A stretch of DNA of 12,163 nucleotides from JBCCHY01 sp039028495 (GTDB taxonomy: Bacteria > Patescibacteriota > Saccharimonadia > Saccharimonadales > VXPC01). The stretch spans positions 1 to 12,163 of the forward strand of contig JBCCHY010000029.1 of the NCBI GenBank assembly GCA_039028495.1. The letters are read 5' to 3'. Both the position numbers and the translations under genes were made by a program. The notes beneath the pieces were generated by a model that saw only the letters and a list, made by a program, of their open reading frames with translations, did not search any database and had not been told where the DNA came from. Of the stretch, positions 1-7,124 are shown piece by piece. Within the stretch, counting starts at the first letter, position 1; every line of letters starts with the position of its first letter.

Positions 1-23
1 AAAATGTGCGATCGCACATTTTT
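1..23. terminator. Palindromic, probably bidirectional intrinsic terminator
   Basis: Bases 1-22 are a perfect palindrome centred on GCGATCGC, flanked by A4 on the left and T5 on the right. Folded RNA gives a stem closed over a GATC loop, with U-runs on whichever strand is transcribed. It lies 15 bases beyond the stop codon of the leftward membrane protein gene and so should end that transcript. The left side is cut by the window edge, so the full A/T flank and any convergent gene beyond cannot be seen. Confidence 0.7.
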
Positions 24-37
24 GGGGTTAGGTTGCC

Positions 38-832
38 TCAGTATAAGAAGTAGTCAGCGAGCTGTGGGTGAGGAGCGTTCAGTAGTGCCAGGAACAGGAC
101 AAAGTCTAGTGTCAGATGAATAGTTATTACATATAACAGAGAGTCAGTTAGTTTGAATATGTAGCCCTGGATAAGTGCGAATGGATAGAGTACGAATGGC
201 GCCCATGATGTAAACCCTAGCTCAAAGAGGAATGACGTAAACAACACTGACTGGAGTAAGTTTGCCTGCCAGAATGGCAAGTACAGCCGCAGTATGCCGA
301 GCACCGTGCTGACAAAAAACAGCTCATCCCAGATCCCGAGGCCATTGGTACCGATAAATAGTCGGCCTATGCTGTCAGCGGTATTCTCGACCCCCCAGTT
401 CAGGTAGGCTCCAGTTGACTTTAAGTAATAGGGAAGTAGTAAATAGGCGATTAGTGCGGTCACGAGTATGTACATGATTTCTTTTTTGAACCATTTGCGT
501 CCATGATGAAACTTGAATGTGATCGACCTATCACGGTAAACATATCTCGTAATTACAAATGGTATGGTCAGAGCAGCGCCAAGCACCAGTCCCATACGCA
601 GGAAATTCTCATTAGTGATCTCTGTAGTGATCGGTATAAATCCGAGCGCAGATAGACTCAGGTATAGCAGCAAGATGTGCTTACGTATCCGCGCTTGTGC
701 GGCGGTCAGCAGCACTCCAGCCAGTAAGATAAGCCAGCCGTAGTCATTATGCATACCAACTAGCACAAGTGCAGCCGGGGCCAGCATGAACATCGATAGA
801 TTTTCTTGCCAGCTATTGTTGTTGATTGTCAT
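38..832 (-). CDS. CPBP (Abi/CAAX-like) family membrane protein, degenerate active site
   Basis: This is a 264-residue polytopic membrane protein with about seven or eight hydrophobic helices. The C-terminal half resembles the CPBP intramembrane protease fold. A WDELFF segment sits where the family has EExxxR, and IHLTLDF sits where it has HxxxN/D. The Arg of the first motif is Val here, the first Glu is Asp, and the usual His of the FxxxH motif appears to be Glu (LFELGF). Protease activity is therefore doubtful. An upstream in-frame ATG at 880 would add 16 residues. I prefer the ATG at 832 because an extended -10 box (TGC TATACT, 841-849) lies just before it, and because the longer form almost abuts the divergent gene. 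The gene stands alone and ends at a palindromic terminator. Its substrate and role are unknown. Confidence 0.65.
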   Translation of the reverse strand: MTINNNSWQENLSMFMLAPAALVLVGMHNDYGWLILLAGVLLTAAQARIRKHILLLYLSLSALGFIPITTEITNENFLRMGLVLGAALTIPFVITRYVYRDRSITFKFHHGRKWFKKEIMYILVTALIAYLLLPYYLKSTGAYLNWGVENTADSIGRLFIGTNGLGIWDELFFVSTVLGILRLYLPFWQANLLQSVLFTSFLFELGFTSWAPFVLYPFALIQGYIFKLTDSLLYVITIHLTLDFVLFLALLNAPHPQLADYFLY

Positions 833-840
833 TGGGTAAA

Positions 841-849
841 AGTATAGCA
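841..849 (-). promoter_or_regulatory. Extended -10 promoter, leaderless start
   Basis: Read leftward, TGC TATACT matches an extended -10 element and ends 8 bases before the ATG at 832. Transcription would start at or next to the start codon, and no Shine-Dalgarno is present. No good -35 hexamer is seen, which is common for extended -10 promoters. Confidence 0.5.
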
Positions 850-896
850 ATGATGTTCTGTTTAAAATAAGCATAAGCATGTAAACTGAACTACAT

Positions 897-2504
897 ATGG
901 ATTTAGCACAAGAACTAAGTGGGCTTCTTCGTGGTGAAGTTCACGCCGACGACCAAACATTAGACCACTACAGCCAGGATGCAAGTATCTTTCAGGTACG
1001 GCCGCAAGTTGTTGTCTACCCTCAGGATCTGCATGATCTGCAGGAGCTGATCAACTTTGTCCGTATCAAGAAAGACGAGGGTAGAGAGATCTCTTTAACA
1101 CCACGTAACGCCGGTAGCTGTATGTCGGGGGGGTCTTTGACAGAGCATATTATGGTGGATATGAGCAAGCACTTTGTCTATGTGGGCGATGTAGAGGATC
1201 GTCAGATAGCTGTAGGGTCGGGTACCCTGTTCAGAGATATTGCAGCTAAAGCAGCAGAGGACAAGCTAATGTTCCCAGCCTACACTAGCAGCAAAGACTT
1301 TTGTGGTATCGGTGGGATGCTGGGGAATAACGCTAGCGGCGAGAAAAGCATTCGTTTTGGCGCTACGACAGACAACACAGAGTCGGTTCATGTTTTGCTT
1401 GCAGATGGTAACGAATACCAGTTCGGCCCTCTCACCAAGCACCAGCTAGATCAGAAGTGTGAGCAGCTTGATCACGAAGGATACGTATACCGCACAATTA
1501 GGCAGATACTTGACGATAACAGAGAGCTCATAGAAAGGCGCCGCCCAAAAGTACGCAAAAATGCAGCCGGCTATGACGTATGGCGCATCTGGGATGACAA
1601 ACGAAAAGTCTTCAATCTAGCGCATCTTTTTATCGGCGCGCAGGGGACGCTAGGTATCATCACTGGCGCAAAGCTCAACCTCGTTCCGCAGCCAAAGCAC
1701 ACCCAGATGATAGTAATCGGTATCGAGGACCTAATGGGTCTAGGCCAAGCAGTCCAGATGTGCCTAAATCACAATCCAGAGGGCATGGAGGTCTACGACA
1801 AGCATACGTTTAATCTAGCTAAACAGTACCGTCCTGGTGATGCTGAGCTTGCCAAGGATGTTGATGGAGCGGAACTAGTTCTACTAGTGCAGTTCTCAGA
1901 AGTCACGCAGTCACGCACCGAGCAAGTTGCTAAGACAGTTGTGTCAGAACTTGCCAAAAAAGAATACAAGGTCTGGTACATAAATAACGAGCACGTTCAA
2001 GAAGCACACTGGAATATCAGAAGGGCTAGTTTCAAGCTACTCAAAGAACACGCACACGGCACTGCCAGAGCCTGTCCGTTCCTAGAGGATACTATCGTCA
2101 GTACAACTCATTTTGGTGAATTTGTAGCTGCGCTTGAAGCAATACTGTCCGACTATGACCTCACATATACATATCATGGCCATATCGGTGACGGGAACTT
2201 GCGTCTTGTACCGCTTATAGATGTCGAAAAAGACGAGTCACTGCACCAGATAGAAGAGCTTAGCCGCCGCATATATGACTTGGTGATTGCATTTGAGGGA
2301 TCAATCAGTGTTGATCATAACGACGGTCTAGCCAAATCACCATACCTGCGTGAAATGTACGGCGATGAAATGATGGCCATATTTGGACAGATAAAGACGA
2401 CTCTCGATCCGACTGGTATATTCAACCCGCACAAGAAGACGCAGGGGGATCTAGAGTATTCGCGCAACCATATTGCTCGTAACAATAACGCCGGCCTAAT
2501 ATAG
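897..2504 (+). CDS. FAD-binding oxidase/dehydrogenase, GlcD / D-lactate dehydrogenase type
   Basis: This 535-residue protein belongs to the VAO/PCMH flavoprotein superfamily. Members oxidise 2-hydroxy acids such as D-lactate or glycolate and pass electrons to a quinone or other acceptor. The FAD-binding PCMH domain covers about residues 30-265, with RNAGSCMSGGS (70-80), the glycine-rich GIGGMLGNNASGEKSIRFGA (137-156) and GAQGTLGIIT (248-257). The FAD-oxidase C-terminal domain follows, with HIGDGNL (429-435), SVDHNDGLAKSPYL (471-484) and the closing PTGIFNPHKK (505-514). In the D-2-hydroxyacid dehydrogenase branch, HxGDGNLH and SxEHG supply metal ligands. Here the second His is Arg436 and the Glu position reads Asp, so the metal site is altered. 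There is no C-terminal Fe-S domain and no signal peptide. The substrate cannot be named from sequence. There is no clear Shine-Dalgarno; a weak TAAACT box (882-887) lies 9 bases before the ATG. Confidence 0.88.
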   Translation: MDLAQELSGLLRGEVHADDQTLDHYSQDASIFQVRPQVVVYPQDLHDLQELINFVRIKKDEGREISLTPRNAGSCMSGGSLTEHIMVDMSKHFVYVGDVEDRQIAVGSGTLFRDIAAKAAEDKLMFPAYTSSKDFCGIGGMLGNNASGEKSIRFGATTDNTESVHVLLADGNEYQFGPLTKHQLDQKCEQLDHEGYVYRTIRQILDDNRELIERRRPKVRKNAAGYDVWRIWDDKRKVFNLAHLFIGAQGTLGIITGAKLNLVPQPKHTQMIVIGIEDLMGLGQAVQMCLNHNPEGMEVYDKHTFNLAKQYRPGDAELAKDVDGAELVLLVQFSEVTQSRTEQVAKTVVSELAKKEYKVWYINNEHVQEAHWNIRRASFKLLKEHAHGTARACPFLEDTIVSTTHFGEFVAALEAILSDYDLTYTYHGHIGDGNLRLVPLIDVEKDESLHQIEELSRRIYDLVIAFEGSISVDHNDGLAKSPYLREMYGDEMMAIFGQIKTTLDPTGIFNPHKKTQGDLEYSRNHIARNNNAGLI

Positions 2505-2515
2505 CTCTCAGGATT

Positions 2516-2532
2516 TTCTCAGGTAGTGAGAA
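2516..2532 (+). other. Small hairpin between the oxidase and RskA-like genes
   Basis: TTCTCA (2516-2521) and TGAGAA (2527-2532) form a perfect 6-bp stem with a 5-base loop, 12 bases after the oxidase stop. It is not followed by a T-run, so it is a poor intrinsic terminator. It could be a transcript 3' end or part of the leader of the next gene. Confidence 0.3.
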
Positions 2533-2562
2533 TACTATACAAAGTAAAGTTAAATTCAAATC

Positions 2563-2571
2563 AAGGAAGGA
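2563..2571 (+). promoter_or_regulatory. Shine-Dalgarno site of the RskA-like gene
   Basis: AAGGAAGGA lies 6 bases before the ATG at 2578, a strong purine-rich ribosome binding site that fixes this start. It shows the organism uses SD-led initiation for some genes, in contrast to the apparently leaderless ones nearby. Confidence 0.75.
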
Positions 2572-2577
2572 ATACAA

Positions 2578-3519
2578 ATGAAATCAACAAGCAACATTCT
2601 AGTAGTGCTAGCTCTACTAGTAGTTTTGGGTGTAGGGGTTTTTGCAATTACAGGTGGAGATGACTCGTCTGATAGCGATGGGACAGCAACTACAAATTCC
2701 CAGACTACCGAACGTGAAGTGGCCGGTGAATCTAACATAAACTTGCCGTTTGATCTAAGTCTCACGAATCTGGCTACTCTAGACGCAGGTGTCTATGAGG
2801 GTTGGGTGGTCCGTGGCGACGACAAGACCAGTTTCGGCACGTTTAATATGAACGCAGCGGGTGAGATTATTGGTGATCTGTCATATGATGGAGACCTCCA
2901 GGCTGGAGATACAGTAGCTATTTCAATCGAGCCAGATAATGACGCAGATCCTGAGCCATCGGCCACGATTATCTTGGCAGGCGAAGTCACTGACGGTGCA
3001 GCAGAACTCGCGTTTCCGCTAGATATATCAAGCTTCGCGGGTGAATACATACTAGGTACACCAACGACAAATGCAACTGATGATGAAACAGCGGGTATTT
3101 GGTTCACCTCTAGTGGTACAAATACACTACTAGACATTCCTGATGCTCCTGACGGCTGGATTTACGAAGGCTGGGCAGTCGTAGACGGAGTTCCATATAC
3201 TACCGGTCAGTTCACTGACCCTAGTGGTGCTGATAACTTTGATGGCTACTCTGGCCCCGACGGTGGTCCTGCAAAACCAGGTGAAGACTTCATAACCAAC
3301 CTGCCTGGCGGTGTAGAGGGTCCATTGGATCTTGCTACAGGTACTTCAAAGGTAGTTGTTTCAATAGAGCCGTACCAGAACGGTTCTGACCCTACTGGTG
3401 CCGGTCCAGCACAGATAAAGCCACTCAGCCATGACATTGGTGAAGGTGTAGCTGATCACACCAGGTTCAGCCTAGATCTAAACACAGATCTACCTACCGG
3501 TTCAGTCTCAGTTAATTAG
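2578..3519 (+). CDS. Exported protein with two RskA-like (anti-sigma-K C-terminal type) domains
   Basis: This 313-residue protein has an N-terminal hydrophobic segment (about residues 7-24) that works as a signal anchor or uncleaved signal peptide; no lipobox cysteine is present. An acidic, Ser/Thr-rich linker follows (about 27-50). Two homologous domains come next. Each opens with YEGW (73-76 and 196-199), then a short-loop G-T/Q-F strand, then a SIEP segment (116-119 and 262-265) followed by a proline-rich turn. This pattern is characteristic of the extracellular domain of RskA-type anti-sigma factors. TAGIWF (171-176) leads into the second domain. There is no cytoplasmic zinc-finger anti-sigma domain and no sigma factor gene nearby, so sigma regulation is not supported. 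A free-standing surface protein is more likely. A strong SD precedes it and a hairpin terminator follows, so it is probably transcribed alone. Its function is unknown. Confidence 0.75.
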   Translation: MKSTSNILVVLALLVVLGVGVFAITGGDDSSDSDGTATTNSQTTEREVAGESNINLPFDLSLTNLATLDAGVYEGWVVRGDDKTSFGTFNMNAAGEIIGDLSYDGDLQAGDTVAISIEPDNDADPEPSATIILAGEVTDGAAELAFPLDISSFAGEYILGTPTTNATDDETAGIWFTSSGTNTLLDIPDAPDGWIYEGWAVVDGVPYTTGQFTDPSGADNFDGYSGPDGGPAKPGEDFITNLPGGVEGPLDLATGTSKVVVSIEPYQNGSDPTGAGPAQIKPLSHDIGEGVADHTRFSLDLNTDLPTGSVSVN

Positions 3520-3542
3520 AACTATACGTCTAGATTGACACT

Positions 3543-3590
3543 AGCAGCGCCCCTTATCCGGGGCGCTGCTTCGTATTAGTTATGCTTTTT
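3543..3590 (+). terminator. GC-rich hairpin terminator after the RskA-like gene
   Basis: AGCAGCGCCCC (3543-3553) pairs perfectly with GGGGCGCTGCT (3560-3570), giving an 11-bp stem with a 6-base loop, 23 bases after the stop codon. Only two Ts follow directly; a T5 run comes about 15 bases later. It is a very stable structure, but its U-tract is imperfect. Confidence 0.65.
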
Positions 3591-3621
3591 ATGGAGCTGC
3601 TGCGTATATGTAATTGTCGTG

Positions 3622-4413
3622 ATGAAGATAGAAGCAGCAATATTCGATTTTGACGGCTGTATACTAAATACGACGCTACCTGCTAGCCATGAGTACGCTG
3701 GAGTATTTGCTCATAGTGCTGCCAGAACTGTGGCGACTTTAGCATGCGCATCTAAGTTCGATATACCAGAGCTCAGAAGCTTTGATCCGCAAGCGGCGTA
3801 CCTAGCTCACGTAAATGCCCCGGTAAGTGATCAGCTACACACAATATGGCAACAGTTTGTAGATGCGGGCATAGAACCACCCAATTCTAACCCCGATCCA
3901 AATGATGAAAGAGTCCAGTATATAAATGAACTCAAAGACCAGACATACATTGACTACTTGAAGTCAGATTTGGCACCGCAGCCCTATGTTTTTGAGTTTA
4001 TGCGCTATCTGGTCGACAAAAGAGGGCTCAAAGGCAAGTTAGCCATAGGATCTATGGCTAGACGAAAAGAGTTGGAGGCCTTTTACGGTAGGTTCGAAGT
4101 GATTGCGAAGTATATACCCATGGGCAGAGTCGTATGCAGAGATGATGTAGATAGGGGCAAGCCTGAGCCAGATATATTTGAGTCAGCTCTTGCGACTATC
4201 GACCCGTCTATTGACTCAGCCTCTGTGCATACATATGAAGATGACACCAGAGGTGTAGAGGCAGCGCATCGTGCTGGTCAGGTGCCTATTATGGTTGGCA
4301 CCGTGAAGTCTCCTAGAGATGTAGTAAGAGATATAGCAGAGCACGGATCCCTGCGACGCCCAGCTGTCTATGCGGTGAATTGGCTCGACATGATCATGCT
4401 ATACGCAAAGTAA
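3622..4413 (+). CDS. HAD-superfamily hydrolase (phosphatase, beta-phosphoglucomutase/GPH-like)
   Basis: This 263-residue cytoplasmic protein carries all four HAD motifs (numbered from the preceding GTG). Motif I is DFDGC (Asp10 nucleophile, Asp12). Motif II is the Ser of GSMAR (145). Motif III is the Lys of GKPEPD (181). Motif IV is EDD (207-209). An alpha-helical cap of about 100 residues lies between motifs I and II, as in phosphoglycolate phosphatase and beta-phosphoglucomutase relatives, so hydrolysis of a small phosphorylated metabolite is expected. The nucleophile motif ends in Cys-Ile instead of the more usual Thr/Val-Leu. A GTG at 3619 would add one Met. I prefer the ATG at 3622, which lies 7 bases after a TGTAAT box (3609-3614), with no SD. 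The gene ends tail-to-tail with the FecR-domain gene. The substrate is unknown. Confidence 0.85.
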   Translation: MKIEAAIFDFDGCILNTTLPASHEYAGVFAHSAARTVATLACASKFDIPELRSFDPQAAYLAHVNAPVSDQLHTIWQQFVDAGIEPPNSNPDPNDERVQYINELKDQTYIDYLKSDLAPQPYVFEFMRYLVDKRGLKGKLAIGSMARRKELEAFYGRFEVIAKYIPMGRVVCRDDVDRGKPEPDIFESALATIDPSIDSASVHTYEDDTRGVEAAHRAGQVPIMVGTVKSPRDVVRDIAEHGSLRRPAVYAVNWLDMIMLYAK

Positions 4414-4465
4414 CCTTTTGCCTTGAGAGCTATAAGGAAGATCTCTGTGTAGTGTGTAGCCAGAG

Positions 4466-5902
4466 CTAGTCTATTGTATAGGTGATCTCGTTAGAGTAGT
4501 CTGTGCAGCCACCGTAGGCATCACTGGCGGTGTATTTACAGACACGTACGTAGTAGGTGCCTGGTTCTGACGGAAGGACTTTAGAGGTACTGCCAGTGTA
4601 GGCGATGCTGTTGGCTGGGTATGTGGGACCAGTAGCTGTTGAATGTACGACTTTGAATCCGTGTGGTGCGGTACCTGTAAATGTCCAGCTTGCTTTGTTG
4701 TTGGCTTCGTCATAGCTGAGTGTGACTGTACCGGCTTGGACTTCTTCGATTGGTGCGAATGGAGCAGTTACGCGGACGGAGTTACTATAGTTTGAGCAGT
4801 CACCGTCGTATACGCAGACACGGAAGTAGTAGCTTTTGCCGTCTTTTAGATCCAGAGTGTAGCTACGGGTTGAGTTGTTGCCAACATATGTACTGGAGTT
4901 TACGCCGTAGGTTGGTGTTGAGTCAGATTTATCGCGAACTATTTTGAAGCCGTCTTTCGTCGAGACACCGTTCATTGACCAAGTCAGTTTGACGCCGCCA
5001 TCTACAGCATTTCCACTGAGAGTGATGCCACTAGGTGTTGTGTCAGGAGCCGGTGCAGGAGTTGGAGCAGGCTTTGGCTCTGGTGTGGTCTCGACTTGTT
5101 TTGGTTCCTCTACTTTCTCGCCTAGGAACCCAAGCTTGGCCTCGTCAACACCGCTGTTAACGTCTTGCTCCTTGTTCCACTGCGCGAATTCGTTGGTCTT
5201 CAGTGAATCTTCGTCGATATCACCAACTGTCTTTTCGTCGCTATCGTAGGATTTACCTTCGTCTACCAGTTCGCCACTAGATTTAACTTTGATCTGGCTC
5301 TGGTAGACTTCAACCTTGTCTTTACCCTCTATAGCGCTGGTGGTGTAGGCCGTACCCTGTGCTTCATATGAGTCATTTTCTGTTGCGACTGAGAATACCC
5401 GAGAACTGTCCTCGACAACCCTTGTGTACACCTGACCTCCGAGGAGTTTAATCTCTACATATTGAGTGTTACTGCTGGCGAGTTGAATGTAGCTGGCTGC
5501 ATCAAGACGGATTGCACTCCCGTCATCAAGCAACACAACGGTTCGACTGTCGGTTAGTGTGCGTACATAGTCACCTTCTCCGACTGTTTCGCCGCCGACA
5601 GCATCGGTCCATGATTTGGCATCGCTACTGAACTGAACGTTGCCTTCTACTAAAGTGACAGCTGCCTGTAAGCTCTGTGATCCTGCTTCATCTGTTTGCA
5701 TAGTTTCCTGCACGGTCTCAGTTGTGTCGTCGTCACCACCTGTGAACAAGAAGTAAGCCCCAGCAGCGATCGCTACTAGTATGAGTGCAATTCCGGCGAA
5801 CATCAGCATGCTCTTCTTAGGTTTGGCCTGCTTAATATCTACTGGTTGTGCAGGTGTGCTTTGTGATTGTTCTGGTGCTGCTTGTTCCGTTTGGTTTTCC
5901 AC
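4466..5902 (-). CDS. Membrane-anchored FecR-domain protein with two C-terminal FN3-like domains
   Basis: This 478-residue protein has an N-terminal cytoplasmic tail rich in Gln, Pro and Glu (1-30), one transmembrane helix (about 33-54), an acidic linker, and then a FecR-type domain at about 80-210 (VEGNVQ, then DGSAIRLD, then AQGTAYTTS). A Pro/Thr/Glu linker (265-290) follows, and then two FN3-like beta domains (about 292-379 and 388-477). Each FN3-like domain ends in a YYxRVC...C...YSN signature with a Cys pair (363/369 and 455/466), plausibly disulfides outside the cell. FecR domains in iron transport sense signals through a partner receptor. Here neither a sigma factor nor a TonB receptor is nearby, so a structural or adhesive surface role is more likely. 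The start is GTG, supported by a GGAGGGG ribosome site. An ATG further upstream is out of frame. Confidence 0.8.
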   Translation of the reverse strand: MENQTEQAAPEQSQSTPAQPVDIKQAKPKKSMLMFAGIALILVAIAAGAYFLFTGGDDDTTETVQETMQTDEAGSQSLQAAVTLVEGNVQFSSDAKSWTDAVGGETVGEGDYVRTLTDSRTVVLLDDGSAIRLDAASYIQLASSNTQYVEIKLLGGQVYTRVVEDSSRVFSVATENDSYEAQGTAYTTSAIEGKDKVEVYQSQIKVKSSGELVDEGKSYDSDEKTVGDIDEDSLKTNEFAQWNKEQDVNSGVDEAKLGFLGEKVEEPKQVETTPEPKPAPTPAPAPDTTPSGITLSGNAVDGGVKLTWSMNGVSTKDGFKIVRDKSDSTPTYGVNSSTYVGNNSTRSYTLDLKDGKSYYFRVCVYDGDCSNYSNSVRVTAPFAPIEEVQAGTVTLSYDEANNKASWTFTGTAPHGFKVVHSTATGPTYPANSIAYTGSTSKVLPSEPGTYYVRVCKYTASDAYGGCTDYSNEITYTID

Positions 5903-5907
5903 TGGTG

Positions 5908-5914
5908 CCCCTCC
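5908..5914 (-). promoter_or_regulatory. Shine-Dalgarno deciding a GTG start
   Basis: Read leftward, GGAGGGG ends 5 bases before the GTG at 5902. A nearby ATG that overlaps this site is out of frame, so the ribosome site makes GTG the probable start of the FecR-domain gene. Confidence 0.7.
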
Positions 5915-5946
5915 ATGTGTAACGAGCTTATGTTTTACTAGACGTA

Positions 5947-5952
5947 ATTATA
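5947..5952 (-). promoter_or_regulatory. Consensus -10 box for the FecR-domain gene
   Basis: A perfect TATAAT read leftward lies in the 87-base gap after the DUF3137-like gene. Transcription would start near 5940, giving a leader of about 38 bases that contains the SD. The FecR gene can therefore be expressed separately from its upstream neighbour. No clear -35 hexamer is seen. Confidence 0.5.
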
Positions 5953-5989
5953 CACCTATATTTATCCATTTATCTATATGTACTTAAGG

Positions 5990-7087
5990 TTATCTTTCCC
6001 TATATCTGACATAGAGTGCAACAAGTACGGCGCAGATTACAGAGGTCACTGCGTATAGGACGAGCCTAGACGGTTGAGCGGCAAACAATCGTACGATCAT
6101 ATAAATAGCAAAAACCCAGATCCCAAATATGAGCGGGAGCCGCGATTTTTTGAGCCTTAGGCCCTTTTCACTAATGCCTTCACGTTGGGAGATTGTGGTC
6201 ACCCGCTGGTCCCGATAGTTGCGTAGGTTGTCATTGAATTCGTCCTGGAGCATCTCTGCTAGCTCGAACATCGTAGGAGTGTCCTTTAGCTTTAGCTGCC
6301 CTGACCGGTAAGCGTATACGTAGCCGTCAATTATCTCTATATCGTAGTCTTTTGCGAATTGGAGCAGTTTTTCTACTATGTCGGGGCCGATGACGCTGAG
6401 TACATCAACATCGTAGCTATCGGGAACGTAGACGTCGTAGTGTTCGCTTAGGATGCCAGCGTCTATTTTCTGCGACCCACGCACACCCCCGGCAATGTTA
6501 CTGATACCTAAGCGTGTACCTGGCACGGTGAAGTTATTCGCTTTAGAGTCTAGCAGTATATGGGGGAGCTCGCGGGAGAGTTTTGCCATGCAGACTTTCC
6601 AGTTGTGAGTCCTACGGTTTTTGCCACTACCTGTCGTGTACTGGTATGTGTATGAAGCAATGGAATCACCGCAGATTATGTTCAGCTGTTGTTTGCTTCT
6701 GCCGGTTTGCCCGATGATTGACTTTTCTATGCTTTTTGTAGCTATTAGGCTTGTAGGGTCGGTACGAGGGTTATGGTCATAGTGGCTGTCACTGGCGCGT
6801 AATGCCGAGAAAGTCAGGTTGTTATCTTGCGCGAAGTAGTTAAACCGCACCTTTTCTTTATCGGCTAAAGCGTTTATGAGTGCAAAGATCCCCGCGGCCA
6901 GGATACCCATCCCGGGGACCCATAGTGCTGCAAATCCGCTCGCTATACCAATGCCAAGCATGAGTGTGGCGATCAGGAAGAGTCCAAAGATAAAGTTAGG
7001 TCTATAGGCGTATCTATTCAGGCCTGTTTTGTGGAAACATGCTACATCATTGAGGGTAACTTTTCGTGATAAGCTGCTGGTGTCCAT
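5990..7087 (-). CDS. DUF3137-like membrane protein
   Basis: This 365-residue protein from the ATG at 7087 has two hydrophobic helices near the N-terminus and two near the C-terminus (about 31-53, 55-74, 317-336 and 341-361). A soluble central domain of about 230 residues lies between them. That domain has a strand followed by a basic SGKNRRTHNW hairpin, then a KIDAGILSEHYDVYVPDSYD segment, a helix (VEKLLQFAKDY) and a closing IIDGYVYAYRS strand. This order resembles the DUF3137 family of predicted membrane proteins, whose function is unknown. I infer the family by eye. An ATG at 7141 would add 18 residues, but it would overlap the divergent gtrA start and run through the promoter. The extended -10 directly upstream favours 7087. 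Spacing suggests it could be co-transcribed with the FecR gene, which also has its own promoter. Confidence 0.6.
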   Translation of the reverse strand: MDTSSLSRKVTLNDVACFHKTGLNRYAYRPNFIFGLFLIATLMLGIGIASGFAALWVPGMGILAAGIFALINALADKEKVRFNYFAQDNNLTFSALRASDSHYDHNPRTDPTSLIATKSIEKSIIGQTGRSKQQLNIICGDSIASYTYQYTTGSGKNRRTHNWKVCMAKLSRELPHILLDSKANNFTVPGTRLGISNIAGGVRGSQKIDAGILSEHYDVYVPDSYDVDVLSVIGPDIVEKLLQFAKDYDIEIIDGYVYAYRSGQLKLKDTPTMFELAEMLQDEFNDNLRNYRDQRVTTISQREGISEKGLRLKKSRLPLIFGIWVFAIYMIVRLFAAQPSRLVLYAVTSVICAVLVALYVRYRER

Positions 7088-7093
7088 GGCTAA

Positions 7094-7102
7094 ATTATAA
7101 CA
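7094..7102 (-). promoter_or_regulatory. Extended -10 promoter, leaderless start of the DUF3137-like gene
   Basis: Read leftward, TGT TATAAT is a full extended -10 element. It ends 6 bases before the ATG at 7087, so the transcript should begin at or beside the start codon. There is no SD. It shares a 37-base divergent gap with the gtrA promoter. Confidence 0.6.
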
Positions 7103-7111
7103 GTAGTGGTG

Positions 7112-7117
7112 TAGAAT
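7112..7117 (+). promoter_or_regulatory. -10 box of the gtrA-GT2-GT39 operon, leaderless start
   Basis: TAGAAT lies 7 bases before the ATG at 7125, and no SD intervenes. The spacing places the transcription start at the A of ATG. Any -35 would fall over the leftward promoter, so the two may compete for polymerase. Confidence 0.5.
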
Positions 7118-7124
7118 AGTACTC

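Noticed and set aside
2578..3519. A sigma/anti-sigma regulatory operon
   Set aside because: The RskA-like protein has no zinc-finger anti-sigma domain, and no sigma-factor gene lies in the window.
4471..5249. Several open frames of 65-101 codons lying inside the FecR-FN3 gene on both strands
   Set aside because: They overlap a well-supported gene, have Ser/Thr- or Cys/Arg-skewed composition and lack start signals. They are frame shadows.
5766..5773. GCGATCGC octamers (here and inside the palindrome at 1-22) resembling the cyanobacterial HIP1 repeat
   Set aside because: Only two copies occur in 12 kb, one in a terminator and one in a coding region. HIP1-rich genomes carry many more, so this does not support a cyanobacterial origin.
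4466..5902. A FecIRA-type iron signalling system
   Set aside because: The FecR domain is present, but there is no FecI sigma factor or TonB-dependent receptor nearby, and the added FN3-like domains do not fit that system.
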